A stretch of 64,000 bases of DNA from Acidaminobacter sp964416305. Lineage in GTDB: Bacteria > Bacillota > Clostridia > Peptostreptococcales > Acidaminobacteraceae. Positions 42,812 through 51,026 of this stretch are shown piece after piece (within the stretch, counting starts at the first letter, position 1; every line of letters starts with the position of its first letter). The notes beneath the pieces are model-generated. The model had not been told where the DNA came from. It did no database searches and saw nothing but the letters and a program-made list of their open reading frames with translations. Where the stretch lies: contig CAYQDM010000008.1 of assembly GCA_964416305.1 (NCBI GenBank), forward strand, positions 53,259 through 117,258, given 5' to 3'. The position numbers and the translations under genes are program-made.

Positions 42812-44101
42812 TTGAAGAAACTCATTGCAATAGTAATTTGCCTGGCACTGACGCCTTTTGGGGCGTTTGCCGCAGAGGGGGAAACACTGGAGACGCTCAA
42901 GGTTAAAGCCGTCGCTTCGAGTGTGGATTTGCTGGCTATGGAACAGGGTATGGAAACCTTGATGGAGAATTTGGAAGCGGTACAGGACAAGGAAGAGGAC
43001 ATTGTGGCTGCCTATGAAGCTTATCAGACCTATGAGAGACTGCATAGAGCCGGCGCCGGCCTGATTCCGGATCCGAATCCCCTTCTTGATCCGCTGGATC
43101 CACTGAATCCAACGCCGGAGCAAATTGCCATGAAGCAAGCTTATCTGCAGCTGCAGGCAATGTTTTTTAAACTCTTTGGCATTCAGACGCCGTCCTTAAA
43201 TGACGAAGAAATCTATGACAATTTCATTTATCCGGTGGATGTTCTCCCCAACAAACTGATGGATCAATACGCCTCACTTCGGATCGACAAGGATCGTGTG
43301 ACCTCCATGCTGGAGGGCGGCGTTGAAGCTCTATGGTGGAACATGGGCTCGCTGGGCACCCAGAAAAGGCTCATTGAGGAATACGTGTCACTGCTGCAGG
43401 TTCAGTTGGGGGCGGAAGCGGCGCGTTTTCAGGTGGGCAAGATTTCTGAGCTTCAACTTGAAGCCAAGCGGCTGGACTTGGATATTGCCATGAGAGATCA
43501 GGTCAGGCTGGACAGGGAAAGTGAGAACCTGGATTACAGAATGCGCTCACTTGCAGGTCTTGAATTCAATGAACCGTTTTCTGTCAAGCTGCTGCCAGTC
43601 ACGGAGACGAACGGTGGGCTGAAAACTTATGAGGCGTTTCTGACGGAGTCTTTAAGAACCAGAGCGGATGCTATTCGCGCGCTGCGCCAGGTTTTTACCA
43701 TTCGTCAGGAAATAGGTGTCATGGAAGATATCATTGAGGATGACGATCATCCGCGCCGTAAAGCGATTCGTATGGACCTGCTCAGAGCAGAAGAAGCTTA
43801 TGAGGCGACGGTCCGTTCGGTGGATGCGCAGCTCTACGCCGCGTATGACGCGACGCTGACGAAACAAGAAGCGCTCCTGAACGCCAGAAGCAGCTATGAT
43901 ATCTCTGTACTGGATCTGAATCGCGTCAAGGCACTGCACAGTGTCGGTTATGTTGCCGATGTAGATCTGATTGGTGCCGAAATGGGGCAGAAGCAGGCTT
44001 TGTTGGCGCTGGAAAGCAGTATTTATCAATACAATCTCGCATATCAGACATTGATCCGAACGGTCCGTTACGGTTCAGGAACAGGGGGAATGACACAATG
44101 A
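42812..44101 (+). CDS. TolC-family outer-membrane-efflux-like protein 1
   Basis: A 429-residue exported protein. A signal peptide (LIAIVICLALTPFGAFA) is followed by long amphipathic helices in a TolC/OEP-like arrangement, with the typical KARLDLDIA-like stretch EAKRLDLDIAMRDQVRL and the repeat-like C-terminal half GYVADVDLIGAEMGQKQALL. A proline-rich insert (LIPDPNPLLDPLDPLNPTPE) lies near residue 85. TTG 42812 is chosen for GAGGGTGATGG; a TATAAT box at 42764 gives it its own promoter. It overlaps the next gene by four bases. TolC proteins normally span an outer membrane, which is unexpected in a typical monoderm. Confidence 0.78.
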   Translation: MKKLIAIVICLALTPFGAFAAEGETLETLKVKAVASSVDLLAMEQGMETLMENLEAVQDKEEDIVAAYEAYQTYERLHRAGAGLIPDPNPLLDPLDPLNPTPEQIAMKQAYLQLQAMFFKLFGIQTPSLNDEEIYDNFIYPVDVLPNKLMDQYASLRIDKDRVTSMLEGGVEALWWNMGSLGTQKRLIEEYVSLLQVQLGAEAARFQVGKISELQLEAKRLDLDIAMRDQVRLDRESENLDYRMRSLAGLEFNEPFSVKLLPVTETNGGLKTYEAFLTESLRTRADAIRALRQVFTIRQEIGVMEDIIEDDDHPRRKAIRMDLLRAEEAYEATVRSVDAQLYAAYDATLTKQEALLNARSSYDISVLDLNRVKALHSVGYVADVDLIGAEMGQKQALLALESSIYQYNLAYQTLIRTVRYGSGTGGMTQ

Positions 44102-45213
44102 TCAAGCGGATTTTACCGCTCACTTTATTAGTACTGCTGCTTTCGGTATCCGGGGCATTTGCTCTGGAGACCATGACGCTGGATCAGGTCGTCGAGCGCG
44201 TTCAGACGCAGAACTCCCAACTGGCCCTCCTGGAGGAGGAACTCAGGTACACCGCATGGCTGGAAGATGAAGCCAGAGATACGGCGGAAGACCTTGAGGA
44301 TCTGGTGGAATCCAATTATGGAGACGAGTGGCTGCCACAGGCGAGACTGGTCTACGTGGAGCCGCTGAAAATGGAATTTGAACTCAATTCTCTCGAGCGC
44401 CAGAAAGTGACGCTCAAGAAAACTTTGGAAAGCGACGCTGTCAACGCTTATCTTGGACTGATCAATGCGAAAGAAGCGCTGCTGCAGGCCAAGTATGACC
44501 TGCTTGTGGCTGAAAAGGACGAGCTGGCGAAGAAGCTGATGTTGGACATGGGGCGGATTGCGAAAATAGATTATGACAAAGCCTATATTGCCCTTCAGCA
44601 GCAGGGCCGCGTGGTCGCCTCCTATGAGCGGACTATTGAGTTGAACTACATCAAACTCAACGCACTGATGGAGCGCACGGCCAGCGACCGCTACGAGGTG
44701 GTCAAACCTATTTTGGATGTCTCGCTGCCTAAGATTGAGAGCTTTGACATGGCTGTTGTCAACTATAAAGAGAATTCCGACAAGATCCTGGATCAGGTGG
44801 AGGCCCTCAGAGTAGCGGAGGAGAACTACGATATCGCTGATGAAATTGCTGACAATGAGACGACCATTATTCAAGCTGAGAGGGCTATGAATTTGGAGTC
44901 CTTCAGGACGATCGCCATGCTCCGAAGTGCGGATTATGATTTCAGAATCGCTTATAACGACTTGGTGAGCAAGTATGATGCTGTCTTGACAGCCTTTGGC
45001 CGCTATGGGCTTTCTGTCAAGGGGTATGAGATTGCCAAGATCAAGTATGAGCGCGGCATGAGTACGCCTGTGGAGTTTTTGAATGCGGCGTCTGACAACG
45101 AAAGTGCAAGAAGGGCTTGGCAGACATCTCTGAATGATTTCTTCTCGGCGCGAACGGCGTTTATCGTGAATTTTTCAATTGAGGAAGCTACAGACGATGT
45201 GATTAAGCTGTAG
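44098..45213 (+). CDS. TolC-family outer-membrane-efflux-like protein 2
   Basis: A 371-residue exported protein with a signal peptide (LPLTLLVLLLSVSGAFA), then the TolC opening METMTLDQVVERVQTQNSQL and long helices. The second half has the family pattern YEIAKIKYERGMSTPVEFLNAASD near residue 320. It is shorter than Gram-negative TolC (about 430-490), with a short beta-hairpin region. ATG overlaps the stop of the upstream paralog. The tandem pair probably forms a cell-wall-spanning or outer-membrane conduit for the RND pump; that geometry is inference. A terminator follows. Confidence 0.8.
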   Translation: MIKRILPLTLLVLLLSVSGAFALETMTLDQVVERVQTQNSQLALLEEELRYTAWLEDEARDTAEDLEDLVESNYGDEWLPQARLVYVEPLKMEFELNSLERQKVTLKKTLESDAVNAYLGLINAKEALLQAKYDLLVAEKDELAKKLMLDMGRIAKIDYDKAYIALQQQGRVVASYERTIELNYIKLNALMERTASDRYEVVKPILDVSLPKIESFDMAVVNYKENSDKILDQVEALRVAEENYDIADEIADNETTIIQAERAMNLESFRTIAMLRSADYDFRIAYNDLVSKYDAVLTAFGRYGLSVKGYEIAKIKYERGMSTPVEFLNAASDNESARRAWQTSLNDFFSARTAFIVNFSIEEATDDVIKL

Positions 45214-45296
45214 TTTGATCCACTCGTTTATTTAGATGGACTGATTGTTGAATCACTATATTTTGTTGATCCAAATTTTAACTTTTTGACAGTGTA

Positions 45297-45352
45297 AGCT
45301 CCCGTGCTCCTGGTGAATCCATGTTGGATTTGCAGGGGGTCGGGAGCTTTTT
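45297..45352 (+). terminator. Intrinsic terminator after the TolC-like genes
   Basis: AAGCTCCCG / CGGGAGCTT with a long partly paired loop, then TTTTT. Confidence 0.8.
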
Positions 45353-45402
45353 ACGTTGATGTTGCAGCTGTTTTAAATTTGTGTTTCATTTTGGGGATAG
45401 TT

Positions 45403-45412
45403 AACCATCGGC
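45403..45412 (+). repeat. GACCATCGGC motif, AACCATCGGC variant
   Basis: Intergenic variant followed by A, upstream of the fourth SLH gene. Confidence 0.6.
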
Positions 45413-45489
45413 AGCGTATTTGGGGTAAACTTTTAGTGTGGGAAAGCTTTATTTTTCGAGCTTGTCCCGGATGAGGGGAGCACTTGCTG

Positions 45490-47664
45490 ATGAGAAAGTG
45501 GATTGTATTGCTGGTGGCCATGGCGCTGTTCGTGGGCACGGCAATTTCAGGGTATACGGCCCCGCAGACCTCGGGAGAGATTTTGAAATCCTATGGGCTG
45601 CTGACGGGGGATTATAATGGCGACTTGACGGAGGACGCCTATTTGACGCGAGCAGAAATGATGGTGCTGCTGGCAAGGATGATGGGAGAGTTTGACCAGG
45701 CGGCTAACTATGGCTCGCGGTCAACCTTTGTGGACGGCGGTGCCGGGCACTGGGCAGAGCGATTTGTGGCCTACGCCCAGTCTCGGGACTGGACGGAAGG
45801 GGTCGGCGGGAATCGGTTTGGGTACAACGAGCGCCATACGGTGCGGGAGGCCTGCGTATTCATGTTGAAGGCGCTGGGGTACCGGGCTGGGGTGGATTTT
45901 ACTTTTGAGACAGCTTATGATTTCGCTGTCCGATTGGGCTTGGTACCTGGGCAGGGCGAGGGCCAACTGGGTCTTGGCGGCTCGTTGTCTGGGGTTGACG
46001 CGGACGCGAACATCCTTAGGGGTCAGGTTTTTGACATGATGCTGCAGACGCTGAACACCAAGGTGAAGGGGCTGGATCTGGCACTAATTCATTTTGTATC
46101 CACCAGTACGGAAGCGCTGCATGTGGTGTCTGCGAAACCGGTGAACAGGACGTCTGTCGAGTTGATTTTCAGCGAGTCTATTGTTGGACTGGGTTCTGTC
46201 ACGGTTAAAGCACCGGATGGGCCTATGACGTTGGTTGGGCTGCGGTCAAGCGGGAGCCACAGTGTCATTGCGACGGTGGGTTCCGAAATGGGTCTGGGCG
46301 CTATGTATGACATCACCGCCCGGGACTTTGTCAGCGAAGATGGCAATGTGAGCGTATACTACTTTGGTTCCATGCTGTTTGAGCCGGATGTGACGCCGGT
46401 GACAGCTAGAGTTTTGTCAGCGTCTCACACTTCTTTTTCAATTGAGTTTTCGAAGCCTGTGCTCGGTTTGACGGCGGGGCACATCTTCTATGGGGAGGAT
46501 GGCAATGCGCCCCTTGGGCTTTACAAGGACGCTGCCATGACACTGCCGGTGGCCGCTGATGAAGCGGTTTCGGAGGTTTATGTCTGGTTGGCGTACAAAT
46601 CTAATGGCAATTTGACAGGCGCGCCGTTGAAAGCGGGGACGTCTGAGGTTTTCATTGCATCGAAGAACAGTGACGGCGTGGCTTTGACGGATTCTTGGGG
46701 GGAGCCGTTCTTAGGCGGATCCTTGCAGGCAGTAGTGACAGGAGACATCTCTGCACCGACTGTCGTGAAGCTGGAGATGAGCTCGAACAACGCCTTTAAG
46801 GTGGAGTTCAGTGAGAATGTCAGTTTTTCTGCCTCCAATATGGATGTGAAGTTCACAACTGGGGCACTGATTCCGAATCTGTGGCTGTCGGTTTCCGGGT
46901 CTGGCAGTGCTTATACGGTACAGTTAAACGACGCCAATCTGACAGGAAAGAGCATTCGCGTTAATCTGAGGAATGTTGCGGATCAGGCGTTTATTCCCAA
47001 TGTCATGTCAGTGCATACAGCAACGCTGACGATTCCGGACGTGGACAGACCTCAAGTGACTTCCGTGGTGAAGGATACGGTGTCGAAATATGTCTATGTG
47101 ACTTTCAGTAAGCCCGTGGAGGTGGCCAGCGCGACGACGCGGAGCCGGTATGTGGTTGGCTTGTCAAACAGTTCGCTTGTACTGTCCAGGACACCGGTGC
47201 AGGTCAATGGCGGGCGGACTTTCCGGCTCAGCTTGACGAACACGGAATATACGCTGGCTCAATCATCCGGGGCGCAGCTGACAGTGACTGGGGTTAAGGA
47301 CCTCAGCGGCAACGTTATGACAACTCAGAATTTTAGCTTCGGAAGTATGATGGATGTGGCACAGAATCCGCCGAAACTGGTGAGCGTTTACGCTGTCGAC
47401 AGCCGAAATGTGACGGCGGTGTTTGATCAGGCCCTCGGCCGTGTGGATGCCGGGGCGTTCAAGCTCAATTATAATGGTGTGTCGAATTTGAGCTACACGG
47501 TTTCAGGGGGGCAGACTATTGTGAAGTTCCGGTCGCTGGCTGAGCTTCCGGGGAGCTTAGCTGGAGTTAAGCTGTTTGTGGATACTTCAGGGGTATCTAA
47601 GGTCCAGAATGTGTATGGGATTAACGTGAAGAACACCTCGCTGGCGGTGGAGGATCGGCGGTAG
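45490..47664 (+). CDS. S-layer protein paralog 4: SLH motifs and SbsA/Big_5 domains
   Basis: A 724-residue exported protein, shorter than its three paralogs. A signal peptide (1-23), three SLH motifs (about 25-195; YLTRAEMMVLLARMMGEF, TVREACVFMLKALGY, ILRGQVFDMMLQTL) and about five Ig-like domains follow. It groups with paralog 3 by LTGKSIRVNLRNVADQAF and PLGLYKDAAMT. It is clearly more GC-rich than paralog 1. AGGGGAG lies 9 nt before ATG 45490. It sits apart from the glycan genes, next to the efflux operon. Likely a wall-anchored surface protein. Confidence 0.9.
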   Translation: MRKWIVLLVAMALFVGTAISGYTAPQTSGEILKSYGLLTGDYNGDLTEDAYLTRAEMMVLLARMMGEFDQAANYGSRSTFVDGGAGHWAERFVAYAQSRDWTEGVGGNRFGYNERHTVREACVFMLKALGYRAGVDFTFETAYDFAVRLGLVPGQGEGQLGLGGSLSGVDADANILRGQVFDMMLQTLNTKVKGLDLALIHFVSTSTEALHVVSAKPVNRTSVELIFSESIVGLGSVTVKAPDGPMTLVGLRSSGSHSVIATVGSEMGLGAMYDITARDFVSEDGNVSVYYFGSMLFEPDVTPVTARVLSASHTSFSIEFSKPVLGLTAGHIFYGEDGNAPLGLYKDAAMTLPVAADEAVSEVYVWLAYKSNGNLTGAPLKAGTSEVFIASKNSDGVALTDSWGEPFLGGSLQAVVTGDISAPTVVKLEMSSNNAFKVEFSENVSFSASNMDVKFTTGALIPNLWLSVSGSGSAYTVQLNDANLTGKSIRVNLRNVADQAFIPNVMSVHTATLTIPDVDRPQVTSVVKDTVSKYVYVTFSKPVEVASATTRSRYVVGLSNSSLVLSRTPVQVNGGRTFRLSLTNTEYTLAQSSGAQLTVTGVKDLSGNVMTTQNFSFGSMMDVAQNPPKLVSVYAVDSRNVTAVFDQALGRVDAGAFKLNYNGVSNLSYTVSGGQTIVKFRSLAELPGSLAGVKLFVDTSGVSKVQNVYGINVKNTSLAVEDRR

Positions 47665-47713
47665 GGGGAGAGATCATGTAAGTGGACCTATAAAAAATGG
47701 AAATAGGGAGAAG

Positions 47714-47744
47714 TGGGGGTCAATAGGTGCAAGCCGCTGACGCC
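47714..47744 (-). repeat. REP-like element (GCGGCT family)
   Basis: On the minus strand GCGTCAGCGGCTTGCACC then TATTGACCCCCAC. The ends AGTGGG / CCCACT also pair, so it may terminate the SLH transcript. Confidence 0.7.
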
Positions 47745-47773
47745 CACTTTCTTATTAGAATCAGGTGATCAGA

Positions 47774-47995
47774 ATGAATTTCAAAACTGAGTTGGACTAT
47801 AAAAAAGTTCATGGCGGGTATGTGGTATTCATCAAGGGCCGTGAAGCTCATGCGCACTTCAGTAACGAGAGAGGCTGCCTCAAGTTGATTCGGTTGTTGA
47901 GATACGGACGGATTCCATCTGAGCCCTATTTTAGAAATGCGGCAAAAAGGCTGTTGACCGAGGAGGAGTTTGAAGCGCTGGAGGCGGAGCGGTGA
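47774..47995 (+). CDS. Small basic protein of unknown function
   Basis: A 73-residue protein, no family recognised. It has a predicted beta-hairpin part (YKKVHGGYVVFIKGREAHAH) followed by two helices, a basic patch (KLIRLLRYGR) and an acidic C-terminus (EEEFEALEAER). AGGTGATC precedes ATG 47774 at the right distance, and codon use resembles the neighbours, so it is probably real. It stands between an SLH gene and a convergent antiporter gene with no clear partner. Confidence 0.6.
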   Translation: MNFKTELDYKKVHGGYVVFIKGREAHAHFSNERGCLKLIRLLRYGRIPSEPYFRNAAKRLLTEEEFEALEAER

Positions 47996-48020
47996 TGGGC
48001 GCTTTCGGAACCATTTGGTT

Positions 48021-48193
48021 GAATTTACACCTCAGGCTATCAGACGTGCCCCTCGCTTCGCCCATCACCTCGCTGTGCTCGGTGACGGACTGCGCTTCGG
48101 TCGCGGGCTGCGCCCTATATAAATTAAGATGACGCCGCACCTCAGAGAGCAAGCTCTCTTACGCACGGCGTCATCTTTATTTATGCACGTCTT
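48021..48193 (-). repeat. Covarying hairpin element, copy 2
   Basis: Read on the minus strand it begins ACGTGCATAAA, has a 19 bp stem (one mismatch) containing GATGACGCCG, an inner palindrome AGAGAGC / GCTCTCT, then TATATAGGGCGCAGCCCG, ACCGAAGCGCAG and a GC-rich tail ending GAGGTGTAAATTC. Copy 1 at 61384 has the same flanks and inner palindrome but different, still paired, stem bases. It lies just past the 3' end of the antiporter gene in the same orientation. Confidence 0.8.
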
Positions 48194-48205
48194 TAGCTGT
48201 TTCGC

Positions 48206-48215
48206 GACCATCGGC
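48206..48215 (+). repeat. GACCATCGGC motif, intergenic copy
   Basis: Exact core followed by A, 24 nt beyond the antiporter stop. Confidence 0.8.
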
Positions 48216-48238
48216 AAAGCTTTTCTTTGGGTATTGTT

Positions 48239-49711
48239 TCAAACCACGATATCTATTGGCTGCCCCGTGCAGCAACTTAGCAATTCTTCCTCGGAGTCCC
48301 CAGTCAGCATCAACACATCCCCGGGCCTCACCACTGTGGCGCCACGAGGGGTAATGATCTCGTCGCCGCGCTTCACCATGACAATCAGGATGGACATGGG
48401 GATGCCCAAGTCCATGATGGGCTTGTTGGCGAAATGGCTGTCCGCTGTGATGGGCAGTTCCAGGATCTTGTTGTGGATCTCGCCGGCGTAGTCGGTGAAG
48501 GTCTTGAGGACGGAGTCGTTGGGGGCGATCAGGTCCAGCTTGACGGCCATCTGGCTCATGAAGCTGCCCTGGATGAGGACGGACAGCATGGCCACGAAAA
48601 AGACCGTGTGAAAGATGAGGTTTGCCGATGGCAGCCCTAGTGACAGCGGATACGTGGCAAACACAATGGACGCAGCTCCCCTCAGGCCGGCCCAGGACAC
48701 GAAAGCTTGGTGCCGCAGGGAATAGCCGAATGGCGTGAGGATGGCGGCCACGGCTACAGGCCTCGCCACCAGGATCAGGAAGACGGCCACCGCTAGGCCG
48801 ACCAGTGCCACCTGTGGGAACGTGGACGGATTGACCAGAAGCCCCAGGGTGAAGAACAGAATGATCTGCATGAGCCAGGAAATGCCGTCGAAGAACCGCA
48901 CCAGGCTGATTTTATGAACAATGGGGCTGTTCCCCACAATAAGGCCCATGAGGTAGACAGACAGGAACCCGTTGCCGCCTAGGGATTCGGAAGCGGCGAA
49001 GGTGGCGATCACAAAGCCAAAGGTCAGGATGGGGTAGAGGCCGTCAATATCCAGCTGGATCTTGCGCAGAGAGAGGGCTGCCAGTTTGCCTAAGACGGCG
49101 CCTGTGAGGATGCCGTAAGCGATCTGTTTTATGAGCATGGCGGCCGGGAAACCGCTGCCGGAGGACATGATGACGCTGAGGGTCAGGATGGTGAGCATGT
49201 AAGCGAAAGGGTCATTGCTGCCGCTCTCGATCTCGAGCATGGGGGCCAGACGGTCCTTGAGGTTGAGCTTTTTGGAGCGCAGGATCGAGAAAACGGAGGC
49301 CGCGTCGGTAGAAGCTATGACGGAGCCCAACAGAAAGCCCTCGATGAGTGAGAGGTTGGTGATGTAATAGACGAAGACGCCAACGAGTCCTGCGGTAATG
49401 ACCACCCCGAGGGTGGAGAGAAGCAGGGCTTTGACCGCGACAGGTTTGGCGGTGCTCCAGTTGGTGTCGAAGCCGCCGGTGAACATAATCATAATGAGAC
49501 CGAGGACGGAGATGTTGCGTGCCAGTGTCGCGTCGCTGAATTGGATGTTCCCGGGACCATCGGCGCCAAAAAACATGCCGATGGAGAGGAAGATCAGCAA
49601 TGTGGGGATCCCGAAGCGATAGAGAATTTTGCTGGAAAACGCGCTGGCGAGAAGGACAAAGGCGGCGAGGAGCAGCAGTTGGTTTAGGCTCAGAGTTTGA
49701 AATGGGGGCAA
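48239..49711 (-). CDS. Potassium/proton antiporter, CPA1 family, CvrA/NhaP2-like
   Basis: A 490-residue cation/proton antiporter with about twelve membrane helices (residues about 8-385) and a C-terminal RCK_C/TrkA_C domain (about 405-485; IMDLGIPMSILIVMVKRGDE). The Na_H_Exchanger core has FFGADGPGNIQF, ESGSNDPFAYMLT (the acidic ND pair of the ion site) and WAGLRGAASIVFA, as in NhaP2/CvrA. TTG 49711 is used because AAGGAGGT precedes it. Function: cytoplasmic potassium and pH balance. It is a single gene ending toward the hairpin element at 48.0-48.2 kb. A motif copy encodes A-D-G in an exposed loop near the N-terminus. Confidence 0.9.
   Translation of the reverse strand: MPPFQTLSLNQLLLLAAFVLLASAFSSKILYRFGIPTLLIFLSIGMFFGADGPGNIQFSDATLARNISVLGLIMIMFTGGFDTNWSTAKPVAVKALLLSTLGVVITAGLVGVFVYYITNLSLIEGFLLGSVIASTDAASVFSILRSKKLNLKDRLAPMLEIESGSNDPFAYMLTILTLSVIMSSGSGFPAAMLIKQIAYGILTGAVLGKLAALSLRKIQLDIDGLYPILTFGFVIATFAASESLGGNGFLSVYLMGLIVGNSPIVHKISLVRFFDGISWLMQIILFFTLGLLVNPSTFPQVALVGLAVAVFLILVARPVAVAAILTPFGYSLRHQAFVSWAGLRGAASIVFATYPLSLGLPSANLIFHTVFFVAMLSVLIQGSFMSQMAVKLDLIAPNDSVLKTFTDYAGEIHNKILELPITADSHFANKPIMDLGIPMSILIVMVKRGDEIITPRGATVVRPGDVLMLTGDSEEELLSCCTGQPIDIVV
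49555..49564 (+). repeat. GACCATCGGC motif, inside CDS
   Basis: Exact core inside the antiporter gene (antisense), reading A-D-G-P in a loop near the N-terminus that is often FFGxDGPG in the family. Confidence 0.6.
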
Positions 49712-49851
49712 ATGCAGGACCTCCTTTTGTGCTTGCGAAAGGCAATTATGTTTACATTATTATACCCAAAATTGGGCGTTTCGGGTTCAAAGAGTTTTTT
49801 GACACTTATTGTGCCATTAAATGAGAAATTCCAAGTGAAATACTTGGAATT

Positions 49852-49876
49852 GTTTCGGACATCTAAATAGGGGTAT
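49852..49876 (+). promoter_or_regulatory. Possible SigB-type promoter of the DUF1328 gene
   Basis: GTTTCG, 13 nt, GGGTAT resembles the general-stress consensus GTTT-N12-14-GGGWAW. It lies about 75 nt before the start. A SigA box was not evident here. Confidence 0.45.
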
Positions 49877-49950
49877 TATGTAAATAATAAAGTTTTATGT
49901 TAACTTGGCTGATTTCATATGAGAGATCAGATTTTAAGGAGGAACTGAAA

Positions 49951-50112
49951 ATGTTGAGATACGCACTTATCTTTCTCGTTGTCGCCATTATCGCCGGATT
50001 TTTAGGTTTTGGCGGGATTGCTGGTACGGCCACAGGAATCGCAAAAATATTGTTCTTTGTATTCCTCGTTTTGTTTGTTATTTCGCTCATTACCGGAAGA
50101 AAGAGGATCTGA
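49951..50112 (+). CDS. DUF1328 (UPF0391) small membrane protein
   Basis: A 53-residue protein with two hydrophobic helices around a glycine-rich turn: LRYALIFLVVAIIAGFLGFG, then TGIAKILFFVFLVLFVISLI and a short basic tail. This is the full pattern of the DUF1328/YtjA family. AAGGAGG precedes ATG 49951. Family function is unknown; members are often stress- or stationary-phase-induced, which agrees with the possible SigB-type promoter here. A strong terminator follows, so it is monocistronic. Confidence 0.88.
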   Translation: MLRYALIFLVVAIIAGFLGFGGIAGTATGIAKILFFVFLVLFVISLITGRKRI

Positions 50113-50170
50113 CGTGGGAACACGTCAGTGTTAATCATTAGAGTAATTTGAACGAAGAGAGTTAAAGGTG

Positions 50171-50197
50171 GCGCCCTCCTGGAGAGGGCGCTTTTTT
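50171..50197 (+). terminator. Intrinsic terminator of the DUF1328 gene
   Basis: GCGCCCTC / GAGGGCGC with a short loop and TTTTTT. Confidence 0.92.
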
Positions 50198-50227
50198 CGT
50201 GTGGAGACGGGTGTAATGTTGCAATCA

Positions 50228-50279
50228 TGTTACCGTACCTGACCCCAAGTTGAAACCCGTCCGCGTCCCCAACATGTAA
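50228..50279 (+). repeat. GTACC / TCCGCGTCCCC repeat element
   Basis: TTACCGTACCTGACCCC and CCCGTCCGCGTCCCCAAC, combining pieces of the GTACC family (2968, 24.2-25.2 kb) and the TCCGCGTCCCC arm seen at 10771 and 56310. Confidence 0.6.
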
Positions 50280-50389
50280 CCGCCTCATAAATCTCAATTC
50301 CTCCTTGCCAAGGGCGGTTTAATTTCCTACAATTGAAGATAGAGTAATCAAACTGTTATCGAGGATCATTTTCAGAGGAAAGGAGCGCC

Positions 50390-50980
50390 TTGAAGCCTAT
50401 GAGTGAATCTCAAAAAGTCAGACTCTGGACCCGTCAGGACATCAAAAGTCTCGAGGAGCTGCAAAAGCACGGCGTGATCCGCATCAAGCGCGACCATCTT
50501 GAGGAAAAGTTTGATGCCATTTCGGGCTACATCATCAAGCTCTATAAATGGTTTGTCAACGCCGCTGACAAGCTGAGCCCCAAGCCAGCAGACGTCGAGT
50601 TCCCGGTCTGGTGCTCCATCAGCGAGGAAAATATGCTGCGGCCCACAGAGGACACCGTGGTCTATGTCCTCGAGGTCGACCCCTCGGAAATCATCTATTT
50701 TGATGGGATGAAGTGGGATCACGTCCTCAATCACCTGTACATTCCCAAGGACCAGGCGGACGAAGAGGCTTACAAGAAAGAAATGGCCAGTCGCGGCCAC
50801 ACCAACCTGTTCGTCTTTATGGATGAGGCGACGGCCCATTTCTATCCGAGGGAGCGAAAGCAGGTCATGGACAGTTGGATCCGCATTTTCGACATTGATG
50901 AGTGGAACATCTTCAGGGTCCAGGCGAACCTCTGGGAAATCCGGCAGGACATGATCGTCGACATCCTTTACTCAGAATAA
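50390..50980 (+). CDS. DUF3841 domain protein
   Basis: A 196-residue soluble protein of the DUF3841 family: it opens VRLWTRQDIKSLEELQKHG, has WCSISEENMLRP and ends with FDIDEWNIFRVQANLWEI. The family function is unknown. TTG 50390 is chosen because AAAGGAG ends 5 nt before it; ATG 50399 is an alternative. It is a single gene upstream of a polysaccharide deacetylase (46 nt), so co-transcription with 51027 is possible. Confidence 0.8.
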   Translation: MKPMSESQKVRLWTRQDIKSLEELQKHGVIRIKRDHLEEKFDAISGYIIKLYKWFVNAADKLSPKPADVEFPVWCSISEENMLRPTEDTVVYVLEVDPSEIIYFDGMKWDHVLNHLYIPKDQADEEAYKKEMASRGHTNLFVFMDEATAHFYPRERKQVMDSWIRIFDIDEWNIFRVQANLWEIRQDMIVDILYSE

Positions 50981-51026
50981 AAGCACTGATGCACCATAGA
51001 TCACAGGCAGCACCGGGAGGTAAGTC

